A stretch of 64,000 nucleotides of DNA, from the NCBI GenBank assembly GCA_035582835.1, contig JAYKAV010002109.1, forward strand, positions 1,098,688 to 1,162,687, read 5' to 3'. Positions 13,777-25,000 of this stretch are shown here, one piece after another. Origin of the DNA: Phoebastria nigripes. Its lineage: Eukaryota; Chordata; Aves; Procellariiformes; Diomedeidae. Positions within the stretch are counted from its first letter, which is position 1. Every line of letters starts with the position of its first letter. The notes under the pieces were generated by a model. It saw nothing but the letters and a program-made list of their open reading frames with translations, was not told the origin of the DNA and did not search any database. Both the position numbers and the translations under genes were made by a program.

Positions 13777-14845
13777 CGCCAGAGGTGTCGCGGCAGGCGG
13801 GAGGACTCCTGTGCTGGTATCCTCCGGGGGAGCAGCTGGAGACCGAACGTCAACCGCAAGGGATGCTCTGAGCTACAGGCAAGAAGGGGGCTATGCGGGA
13901 AGCCTGGACTCTCGCATTACCACAGAAGACCTCAAACTGAGAGATGCCGGGAAGCCTAAGACCAGGGGCCGACCTCTGCTCCATCTCTCCAGAGCAAGAC
14001 AAAGGGCTGCCCTCCCGCAGCTGATCGGGAGCGTCCAGCCCTCTGTCTCCAGCTGGGGACAAACCATTTATCACTCCGCATGCACAGGCCCTTTTCTCCA
14101 GGGGTGAATGGGGACCCTGGGCTGCCATTGTCTCTTTGCAGGAGGTTTCTGACAGTGGCCTGAAAGCCAGGAATGATGGATGGGAAGGGGAGTAGAGAGT
14201 TGCCCATTGGGAGAAAGCTGCAGGGGAAGAAAGCTGCTTCGGGTGAGGGGGTCATGGGTGGCTCCTTTGGGGGCAGGTTTCTGCTGTGGGCTCACCCAGC
14301 ACCACTGAGTGTTCCTCCTCAGGGGCAAATACTGGTCCAGTGCCCTTTGCAGCATCTGAAATGAAGACCAGGCTTGGACAAAGGCAGAACCAGTTATTGC
14401 TCCAGGAGACAGAACTCATCAGTCCTCCCCATGGCCTGCATGGAGATTGCCGCTGCTCTCAGTAATGAGCCTTCGCCTTTGACTGATGATGGCACACAGA
14501 CCTAGGGACAGGAGCGGTCCCGGAGGCTGCCGAAGCAGGGCAGCGTGGCAAAACTGCACCAGCAGCCTTGTATTAACAAGGCAGCCATGGCAGCACTGTA
14601 GCTTCTGCCCTCTGGGCTTGTGTTGTAGGTGGAAGCCCACTCAACACGTGGCATACTCGTGGCTTGTCCTTCCTGCCCCTTCTTCTAGACCACTAAGGTC
14701 TTCAGCCCACTCCTTCCACCCCCTTAATACCAGGTGTGCTGGCACTGGCCTGGAGAGAGGACACGACTCCAGGGCCCTTGGGAAATAAGAACGAACCTTT
14801 AGTCTCTATACTTAATGTAAGTGGGATTCTGGTGTGCGTTTTTTA

Positions 14846-14851
14846 AATAAA
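14846..14851 (+). terminator. Poly(A) signal of WNT11B
   Basis: Canonical AATAAA about 1.07 kb after the WNT11B stop codon, in a locally AT-rich patch. It is the first canonical signal downstream of the gene, implying a 3' UTR of about 1.1 kb from 13777. Confidence 0.7.
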
Positions 14852-14879
14852 TGTATTATACTATACCTCTCTGTGACAT

Positions 14880-17800
14880 GTTTCCTTGGACAACCTCCTT
14901 CCTCCATCTCCTTCTCAGCTGGTCACGGAGAAAGCGAGGCTGTAAGGAGAGCATACAGCCCCTTGTCCATACCCTTACACGCAGCAGGGGACTTCAGTTT
15001 TAACTCTTTCTGCTGCTCATGGGCCCAGGTTTGCCTTTAATTACAGATACCTGTCAGCCTCAGCTACCGTGCACATACGAAAAACCTGTTGGAAGGTTTC
15101 TATCGCCTGCTTCCTCAGGTCTCTGACCAGCCAGCAAGGAATCCGGCTTCCTGGGATTCAGCGCTGGTGGCTGGAAACCAAGGCAGTCCAGGATTATTTT
15201 CTGACCCTTGTGAATGTGGGCTGGACTAGCCAAGCGTGTGTGTGTGAACAGCAAGGGGTCGGGAGCCAGGGATGGGGGCTCTGACGGCCCCCCATTTCCC
15301 CTAGCACGGAAGCTGGCCAAGCACTTGCATGGGATAAGAGATTCCTGGTCATGCAGCCTTTGGAGAGAAAGGATGAGTCTAAATACACAGGTCCTGAGGA
15401 GAACCCACAGCACAAGGAGGACAGGTAAACGTGATGGAAATCCTCGGGCAATTTCCTGCAGCCCACACCACGACCTTGAGACTCTGGCAGCTTTGCGTGC
15501 GCCTTGGTTTATTTGTGGTTTGCATTGAATGGAGTTGGCCGCGTTCAGTCCCGAGTCCAGCTGTACGATTACTCATTTCCATATTCATTCAATCATTTTT
15601 AATAGCCTCTGCTGGGTCACGGAATCAATTCATGAGCTTTTATTGTAAACCGTCCCCTCCACTTAATGTGCTCCAGGTTTCTGTATTAACAGTGAATAAG
15701 AGCTGAGAGTCAAAGGTGGCTTGAGACAAGCCTGGGAGCTGGAAGTTGAAATGCTCAGGAGTGAAGCATATGCTCACATAGTTAACCAAGTGAGTTAACT
15801 ATCATTATCAGTTGCTAATGTGCCATTGACTTGATCTGGCTGCTGACATCTAGCCTTCCCAGAGTGACAGTAAAGCCACAGCTGCAAGGCTTCCCTCACG
15901 GCTGCCAAAGGCCGAAAAGCTATCTTGAGCTTTTCTTTTAAAATGCAATTAGGGGTTCGTCACCGGCATTCCTCAGAAAAGGGAGTTTTCAGCTGCCAGG
16001 CTGCAAAATAGCTGCAGTTTCTGTGTCCAGAGCCAGGCTGAGTCAAGAGGTGATGCAGGTACTTAATTAGGAGGATTGCTTAAATACCTTCCCTACAGCC
16101 ACCTCGCTGTGCATCGCCAGATCAGAGGGAGGTGAAACCGGGAGGGGCTGCGAACTCTGCAGAGCATTGCAAAACGAGCTGGTGAGAAAAAAACAGGAGA
16201 AGGATCTTGTGGAGTGAGAGATTCAGCCAGGAGGGTGGGAAATGTGATTTGCATTTGGTAACTACAAACACACATAGCCTGGGGTAGAGGAGAGGAGCCA
16301 CAATAGCTAGGAATGCCCCGTGGAGATGTCGTGATCCCCTCCTAGAGAGGTCCCATTTGAATTTCTGCCTGGGAAAAGGCAGGGTCAAGTGCTGAATATG
16401 CAGAGTCCTCTCCTCCTCCTCCTCTCGCTCCTTGCATCTTGACTGCAAGCCCAACAGGGAAGAGCTGGGAAAGGACTGGAGGGGTCAATCAGCAGCGAGG
16501 ACCTCGGGCTCCATTTGTGTCCTGCAGGAAATCGGAAAGCACTGTAATTAGTCGAAGGGTACAAAGGGTCAGGCTGGCAGGAAGGACGATGGTGGGGAGG
16601 TGACAGTTAAGTGACAATGCTCTGAGTGGGAGGCATTGTAATCTGGGTCCACACCTGGACTTTCCAGGCTTCTGAGATCTGCTGGACTGGAAGAGTTTCC
16701 CATGGACTGAGAGCCAGAGCAAGGCAGTCAGCATCAGACGATGGATCCAGAGGGAATAAACCCTGTGCTTGGTCCCAAGGGTTGAGGGGATCCATCTGAC
16801 TGGATGCATTTTCTCTCTCTAACCCTGCTTGGGCAGAAAAGCCAGCAGGAAGGTGCCAGGGGAACATGGAGCCCCTTCACCCCACCTAGGCTAGCACAAG
16901 CACCCTCTGAGGTAAAAGATGTGGAAAACTTGGACCCTGACATCACCCTCCAGTGGCTTCCAGCACCGGCCAGTGCAACCCTCTGCCAGAGAAATTGGTG
17001 CAAGAGGGCTTTTCTCTAACCCTCTACACCTCGCTTCCACCACAAACATCTCCAGCTCTGGCAAATAGCCCTTCAGGACCTGAGTAAACCTGGGCAAGGA
17101 TGGTAGCAGTGTCCCTGAAACCGAGAGCATCTCTGTAACAATTGTGGCTTTGCAGTCCTTCAGACGCTTCCTCACGCATTTCTTTTGCCCNGCTTTCACA
17201 ATCTGTCCTCTCCAGACTGTGGTAGGCTGCTGTCATTACCCTCTGCTTCACGAACCCTCACTGGGCTCACTGCTAATGTGATGGATCTACCTCTTTGACT
17301 TTCCTGTCATTAGCCATTTCTCCCGATGTCTTGTGGCTTTTTGTTTATCTGTCTCTCTGGAAATGAGACTCCCTGGAGCTGAATTCTCCATGGCCATGGC
17401 AGAAGTCTTTCACTTTCTGGTGCTGTGAACTAACATAGGAGAGATGGCTCTGAAAATGGCTTGCGCACAGAAGAAAACCATCCCTCTACATGAAATGTGG
17501 TGAGAACCAGGCAAAGGGGTTGCTCTTAAAAGCCTCCTCTCAGGAGGAGCAATTACTGCTTGATTTTTAATTTGGGCTTGAAAGGAGTAACACTGGTATG
17601 AATGTGATCATTCCCTGCTGGTTTGACTTGTGCAGACAATGAAGTCTGGAGAAAGGAGAGTGATTTTCATGGACTCTTTTGACTTTGCTGCTAAAGCACT
17701 GGTTTTTTTTTTTTTTCCTTTTATTTCTTTATTCATTGAGGGATACTGCATAACTTATTCCAGGAGGATAATCTGAGCAAGGGCAACAAGCTGTTGGTAA

Positions 17801-20800
17801 TCAAGTAAGCATTTTGGAGGAAGAATGACTCTGTGTTCAAGAACATGTTGGGATATTTCTTCCCTACAGCCCCGGCTTGCAGCTCAGACAGGACCGGGGG
17901 TCAGGACCTCCACCTGCTTTTTGCTTGTGCTCTTCACAAAGAAAGCTGAGCCAGAACAAGGAGAAGGTATGGGATGGGGCCACTGTCTGGGGGCTCAGCT
18001 GTTGATCAACATCTGTACTGCTGTAAATATTTGGGGGATGTTGCTTTGACCTTTGGGATGGTTGGTGCCTACACTATCACACCGCAAGACAAAAACATGA
18101 GTAAATGCTTGTATTTAAGGAAAAACCCTTGCATCTCTGTTCTCCTTTATTTCTGGGGTGTTCAGCAATATCATGATGCCCTAAGGATGACAAATAATAA
18201 TAGGGATTGTCCTTATGGGGATCTTCAGCTGAGGGACAGGGACAAATCAACATAGGTGAGTAACAGCCATAAGACCAGAGGGGGAACTAGGCTGCAGACT
18301 GAGGACCCTTGGGCATAGCTTGAAGGACAGTTGCGGCAATGGCTATGTGAGGTTCAGAGGGGAAGCAGACCTCCATCCCTTCTCCTAGGCTGGGCAGGCT
18401 GGCATCCCTTCCAGCTCTGAACCCTGTATTTCAGCAAGTTGCTCCAGAGTGGAAAGTTCCCAGATACCACAGGTTTGTGGTATCCCCATCACGTCCNCAG
18501 GGGCCAGGAGGAGTGGGGTGGCATTTCTGAGCACCCTAGTCTTCCTTCACCAGCCCGTATTTCTCCCTCTCGCTTGCTTAAATTCATCCATGTTCAGTGC
18601 AGGCAGCATCCTGGAGGCTGCTCTCGGTGGACTTTTTGAATCACCTTTCTGCCAGTACAGAGAAGATGCCATGGCCGCCTTGTTGAATCACTAAATAGTA
18701 GCATCTTCCCTTTGTGCATCCCTGGGGACACTGCCTCCAAGGTCCATCAGAAAGTGAGTTAAAGCAGGGAGGGAGCTGCAGAACAGTCTCCTCTCCAGAG
18801 CAGAAGCTGACGTGGGCCTGAGAGCCACCCTGGGGCTGTCATCCAACTGGGCTTTTCCAGGAGCATCCTCCCACCAGCCCAGAACCAGGGCCGTACAGAT
18901 TTTGAGGACTTTCTTAGCTTGTGTATGTGTCAGCCGTGACCACTGTGCATGTCGTGTGGTGGCGTAAGGAATTTCCAGGCATGCTTCAGTCTGGCTGGAG
19001 CAGAACTCTTGTGCTGTAGGATGACATGCAGAAGCTCTAACACCTTCCAGGAAGACTGGATGTACATGTAACATGCCGGAGCTCCTGGGAAGCACCGCAC
19101 AGGCCTTCTGGATGTGCATGGCCAGATGTTCTACACATGTGCGTTAAATGCAATACACCGTGGCGGTCGCTTTTACTACCTGTATAATGGAAAACACGTG
19201 GGCACGTTTCATGTCTGGAAGTGGAAACGTAAGAACCCCCCAGAAGCTGAGGCTGATCCCTAGACATTGACTTTATGCTGAAAACCTACCGCACCGAGAC
19301 ACCTGGCAGAACTGGGGAGCAGGAGAGATCGATCTCCAGCTTGCCAAAGCTCCGGGAACTCCCCCTTTTCACATGCAGTAGGACTAATCACAGCTACTAT
19401 TCCTGTAGTCCCCAGCTTGAGGCTCATTGTGGTGTGAATAGGGGCTTGCTGAGTCATTATGCCTTCCAAAGAATCATTTATTTTTAACTTGTGTTGAGAA
19501 CATTAGCTCTGTAATTAGAAGGGGCAGCTCTAAAAACCACGTCCTGCCAGGTGGACCTCAGGCAGGAGGAGAACAACATGTGCAGGTACTTGCAGTTTGC
19601 TACGCTGGAGCTGAAGAGCAGACTGTGGGTGATTCTGGTCACTAACCCTTACTGATTTCATGCCTCTGTGGTGTAACTGAAACCTATTCTTGACCAGTTG
19701 GGACAACAGATAAAAACAGGGGGCTGATTAACTTCTAGCAAGGAGATTGAGGAGCTTCCAACCAGCTAACCCACTTGGCTCTTAGAAGCAAAGCCTTCTC
19801 CATCTCAGAGGAAACGGGGCCTCACACGGATTTCCTATTCTCTTGGTCTAGCTTGCCGGGTGAGCTGGGATAATGTGCTGCTCAAGGCCTGTCCTGTGCT
19901 GCCTCTGACAATCTGGGTCCAAACTGCCTCTCCCACCCCCCAGTTTTAAGGGGAGGGGAGGTGGGCTGAGATCCCATGCTCCATCATCAGCCTATTCACA
20001 ATTACTTGGAGACCCAGCCTATGAACCTGCCTGGCTTGCTCTGAGAGGTGAAGGCCTCCAAGGAGAATGCCCTAAGGAGATGTTTGTTAAAGATTAAACA
20101 GAGATATCCTATAGAAAGGTGATCTGTGAACTGCTCAGAGCCTCTCTGGGTAACACAAAGGATAATGCAACAGAGGAGTTCACTCTAGCAGTCTTTTTTG
20201 CTCTGATACTTAAAAGTGCTGCTGAAATGTTGACTCTTAGTGGTTACAGGGGGTGATGATGTGATAGGTTTACTGTAGCTTTTAACTAATGCGTACGAAG
20301 GGGTAAGATGCTATATTGAGAGTGGTATTGTCCTGATGAAAGCAAACTAGTTGTAATTGTTGGAGGTGCCAAAGCATCTTCTGCTAGTGAAGAACAAACA
20401 GCTGTAGATTCCTGGCCTCATTCCACTTCCAATCATTATCCTAATTAATTTTCCCACCGCCAGACACAGTGTTGTTCTTCACCTCCTGCCTGGCATGCAG
20501 GAACACCACAGAATGACACGGTCAGCTCTTGACGTACCTCACGCTACCGGTGCCTGCCTTTGCAGCCTGAGCAAAGCGGTCACAGGGAGGGAGGGTGGCA
20601 GGAGAGTGACACCACTGCCAGGTACTCAGGGCACAGTGAACAGGAACCTAAACTCACAGCTCTTCTGGTTTTTATAAGTAACTTTTTATCGAGCTATCTC
20701 ACGTAGGTATGAAGAAAACAAACAGAGTAAATCGTAAACTGACTCATTCTTGGAGGCTGAGTGCTTCCAGCCAGCCCTGAATTATTATTACACCCTATAC

Positions 20801-21880
20801 ATTTCTCACATGTAGGTCAATTACCTGTGTTTCTAAGGGACCAACATCAGCTCCTAAAAGCCCAGCTTTAACCCTTACCCGCCTTATGCCTGTTTAAATT
20901 TCAGAGCTATTGCAAGAAGAGACTTAGGAGCTAAATAAAAAAGAAACGAGAAAGGCTGCTTATCTGACTTCTGTTATAAAAAGAATACAGAGAGAAGAAA
21001 TGGAAGGTGCTGTGCTTAAAAAAATAAAACGTAGCACTACGCTACCGAGCGTTCACGCCGTGCATTGCCTGCTGCCGGGACGGTCTGTCAGATTTGGGCC
21101 CCAGGCTATGCAGCGATAGCCCTGTACAGCACAAGCCCGTACTGAACCCAGCTGGTCTCCTAAGGCTCAATGTCATCCGGGCTCTCCCAAGAGCAGGAGA
21201 GGACCCTGCCTGTCACCTGCCGTCCCAGTCCGAGGATCTGCCCTAGCACCGGGGGCAGGACGCGCTCCCTTCGTGACCTCCACATCTGCCTGGGACGGCC
21301 CCGGGGGTGCTGCCTGCATGGCAGGGCGTCAGGGCCAGCGACGGCCCGGCTCCCGCTGCTGCAGCCGCACGGACAAAGCACACCCGGGGCAGGGGCCGAG
21401 CACCCTGCAGAAATGCCGGCACAGGGTCCCGGTGCAGAGGGGCTCGTTAGCTGAGCTGCGGGTGGGCTCCTCAGGGCAGCGCTGACCGCACTGACAGCTG
21501 ATGGCTCCAGAGCCGTTTCAGCGAGCTTACGCCCTCCTCACCCCTCTCGCTCCCTTTTCTAGAGGGGGCAGGTGCACGCTTTCTGTCAGTTTATCTAATT
21601 ATCCTCATTTTTGCTTGTTTATTGGACCCCATCACTAGTACACCTTCCCCAGGAGCTCCCTGGCAGGGTCGGGGAGGCCTGTGCGTCAGGCAGGAACCAC
21701 CAGGACAAGCTTTGGTTGCATGTGAGGGCCCACGGCCCCACCGAGCCTCGCGTGGGCGATGCCACCTGCTCGCCGACCCCGCCGCGGGGGTCCCCGGGCG
21801 CTGCCCGGCGCGGAGGGGCGAGCCCCAAGCGCCGGCGGGGCCCGCGGTGGCCTCGCCAGGCCCTGCCTGCCTGCCTCCCG
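14880..21880. other. Intergenic region between WNT11B and IGBP1
   Basis: About 7 kb, AT-richer than the flanking genes, with a T-run near 17.70 kb and isolated N bases at 17191 and about 18.5 kb. I found no exon assignable to a known protein and no tRNA or other RNA gene. The last 700 bp turn GC- and CpG-rich and form the IGBP1 promoter island. Confidence 0.5.
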
Positions 21881-21890
21881 CCCACCCCTA

Positions 21891-21980
21891 CCAAGATGAC
21901 GGCCCCCCTCGTTCGGGCGGCCCCTCTGCCCTCACCAAGATGGCGGGAGGGGGCGGGGTCGCTCGCGGCCGCCCCGGAAG
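21891..21980 (+). promoter_or_regulatory. IGBP1 promoter: paired YY1-like motifs, GC box and ETS site in a CpG island
   Basis: CCAAGATGACGG at 21891-21902 and CCAAGATGGCGG at 21935-21946 both match the YY1-type AAGATGGCGG motif of housekeeping promoters. They are followed by a GC box (GGGCGGGG from 21951) and an ETS-type CCGGAAG at 21974-21980. The ATG lies about 30 bp further on. There is no TATA box. This is typical of a ubiquitously expressed gene and contrasts with the TATA promoters of WNT11B and ARR3 in the same window. Factor identity is inferred from motifs only. Confidence 0.65.
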
Positions 21981-22011
21981 CGGTTGGGCGGTGGCGCCTT
22001 CCCGGCCCGGC

Positions 22012-25000
22012 ATGGCGGAGGGGGCCGGCGCGGGTCCGCGGCTGGCGGAGCTGCTGGCGGCGGGCCGGCGGCTCTGGGAGGAGGTGGAGACCGGCGCCGA
22101 GCCGTCCTCGGGGGCCCCAGCCGTGCAGGATAAGGTGCGGCAGGGGCTGGACGCCCTGCAGCGGGCGGCCGCCATGGTGGCGCAGCTGGACCTGTTCAGG
22201 TGAGCGGAGGGGAGGGACGGGCCGAGCCGGCGGCGGGGCCTGGGCGCGGGCCTGGGCCTGGGCCTGGGCCTGGGCGCGCCCAGCGAGGCCGTACGAGGGT
22301 CCTCCGTGCCTTCCGCCGCCTCCACACGGGTCCCCGGGCCGCCGCGGAGCGGGCTGGGCCTGGCCGGGCCCGGGCGGAGCGGGAACGGGAAGGCTCGTCT
22401 CGTCTCTCCCCTTGCAGCGAGAACGAGGAGCTGGAGGAGATCGCCTCGGCCGACCTGAAGTACCTGCTGCTGCCCGCCCTGCTGGGGGCCCTGACGCTGA
22501 AGCAGGTCGACCTGAGCAGGAGGCTGGAGCACCTGGAGAGCGCTCGGGCCCACTTCTGGCGCTTCCTCAAGCTCTGCAGGAGCTACGGGCTGGGCAGCTT
22601 CCACCTGCCCCCCGCCAGCCCCCCGGGAGAGGAAGATGCCGGGAGCCCGTCCCCGGGGGGCCCCGCTGCTGCCCAGCCCAGCCTGGTGGCCATGGCGTCG
22701 AGTAGGCAAGCCAAAATCGAAAGGTAGGCTCTTGCTTTGGGGTCTTTAAAGGCTTTGGGGAATCAGTTTAAGAGAAGGGGAGAGCCTCAGGCGGTGCGAG
22801 GTCCAGACAAGGACTGTCGGGAAAGAACTGCTTCCCTTGATATTGGAATACTTTGATCATGAAACATTCATTTTAAGATCTGCACCACGTATTATTTAAT
22901 GGTGTTGGATTGTGCACAGACTGGGGAGGTGCATTTATGTCTTTAGTTTCTGGTCTTTGAAGAAGAACTGCACAAAAGCTCTTATGATTAGTTCTTTAAT
23001 CACTGCTAACAGCGTAAAGCCACCCACGTTGAAAGTTACCTGCCAAAGTGCTTATTAGATCTTTAATAAAGAGGTGGTTGATGCCTCTTTGTCATGCTTT
23101 AGTTGGGGATTTTGACAATCAAGTTGTTGCTTATTGTGGCAGCACTGAAAGGCCCAAACTGAGCTCAAGGGCTGTTTAAATTGCATCAATACAAAAATAC
23201 GATTTATATGCTAGAGAGTAACCTGACTGAGATGGGTTTGGGACACTAGAATACATCAGGGCCTTTGGGGTGAGCGCAGCAAAGCCTTTTCAGCACGAGC
23301 TGCTTGTCAGCTGTCTCAGAGCTGCTCATCACCTCCCAAGTGCGAGTGAGTTTTGTCGGTGCTGCAGGTAGGGCTTTGGTTACGCGTGAACTCCCCTCTC
23401 ACTGGGGGCTTGTGTTTGCCTGTACCGTGACTCCTTCCACTTGAAGACAAATGGGAGGTGCCTGCATTGTGAGTTCTGTCACCAGCAGGTTAGTACTTGA
23501 TCAGAGTGAGATGTTGTGATAACATTTGCTTTCAGTAAAATGCATAGACTGCATGAACAGGATTTTCCTAAGAAGGCCTGTATCACCACACCAGTTCCAG
23601 ACCTGTCTCATCCTGGCTGCCTTTAGCCTTGCGCTCTGAACGAGCACGCACTGCAGCATCCCAGGGAGCAGGTTGGGATTGCAGTGGCGAACTGAAAAGA
23701 ACTTATCCCGCTGTGGAGTGTAAAGACAAACGGGAATGGAGTGGTTTGCTTTGCTTCCCTGCAGGACAGGGCTGGGCAGTCAGGAGCTCAGCCAGTTAAG
23801 ATGTGGTTTTGGGGGTTCTCTGTGGAGCACTTGGGGATGGGTTTGTTTTTTAGAACCACTCTTGTATGCTCCTTGTCCTTTCAGCGCCTGCAGGTTTCTA
23901 ATCCTTGTTTCTTACTGTTCGTTCTTCAGGTGGCACTGTAACTGAAGTGGGAGACAAGGCTTTAGCCTGGAAGTGTGTTTTATAGGTAGTTCCCCCCTTC
24001 AATAACTAATTCCTGAAAAGGTAAAAAAATCCAGAAAGCCAAAACTATATTAAAAAACACCCCCTCCCCACAAAACCACCTGAGACAGAAATTGGAAAAG
24101 TGTTTTAATGTGCCTTATAAGCGGCTTCTTGATATCTTTGTGTCATACAGAAGCAACTTAAAATAGCTATTACATTGGTTTACTCAGTGAAGGAGCCGAT
24201 GACTTAAAGTCCTCTTTTCTCCAGGAGATTAATGTTGCCAGGCTTGCCTAATTTTACCTGGGAGGCTTAATTTTCAAGGGTTGCTCAACTTCTAGGAGAA
24301 GAAAAAAAGAATTGAGAGAAGCGCCTCTAAATTTAAACTGTCGTCTTAAAGCTGCTTTTAACAGACAGGAGATATTTAAATTACAACAGTAAACCATCAC
24401 AACCTCCATTTTTGTATACAATTTTCTTTTTAAATACATGCAATCATGTTAAACCTCTTACAAAGAGCAGTAAAGATGCTATGTAATGTCTAAATTTGAG
24501 TTGACAGATAGAAGTGATGGGGAGGATGGGAGGAAAAGATTTTGGAGCTGCGTGTATGTATATAACCGTGAATTTTCAAAACCTTTTTTAAGCAGATTGG
24601 AACTCTTCTGTAGTTTTCATTTGTCAAAAACCTTCTGTTGTCAGTCAGATGAAGTGGGGAGGTGGATCCCCTTGCTTGACGTTTTGCCTCTTGCTTATGC
24701 ATCGTTAGAGGTCATCAGTAAATGACAACCAGTATGATCTGTTGCTGCCAGTGCTCCTTCACTTCTTAACGGGTATATTCCTGTAAGTCACTGCTTTACT
24801 TCTACAGGACTCTTACTCAGTTGTTAAATGAGTGGGTCCTCCTCGCACAAGGAAATTTGTCAAAGACACGAGGAGCTTTATGAATGTCTGGGATTTGTGT
24901 ACCTTAATGAGCGCTGGTCGGCAACTGTCACCTCTGTGAAAAGCAGTTAAAAGAGGATTGGGACAGGAGGTAGCTCTCTAACTACGTTTGATTGAATTTC

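Noticed and set aside
19155..19263. Short + frame rich in aromatic and basic residues ending at a TAG near 19263
   Set aside because: It looks peptide-like but is under 40 codons, lacks a convincing acceptor or start, and resembles no family I know.
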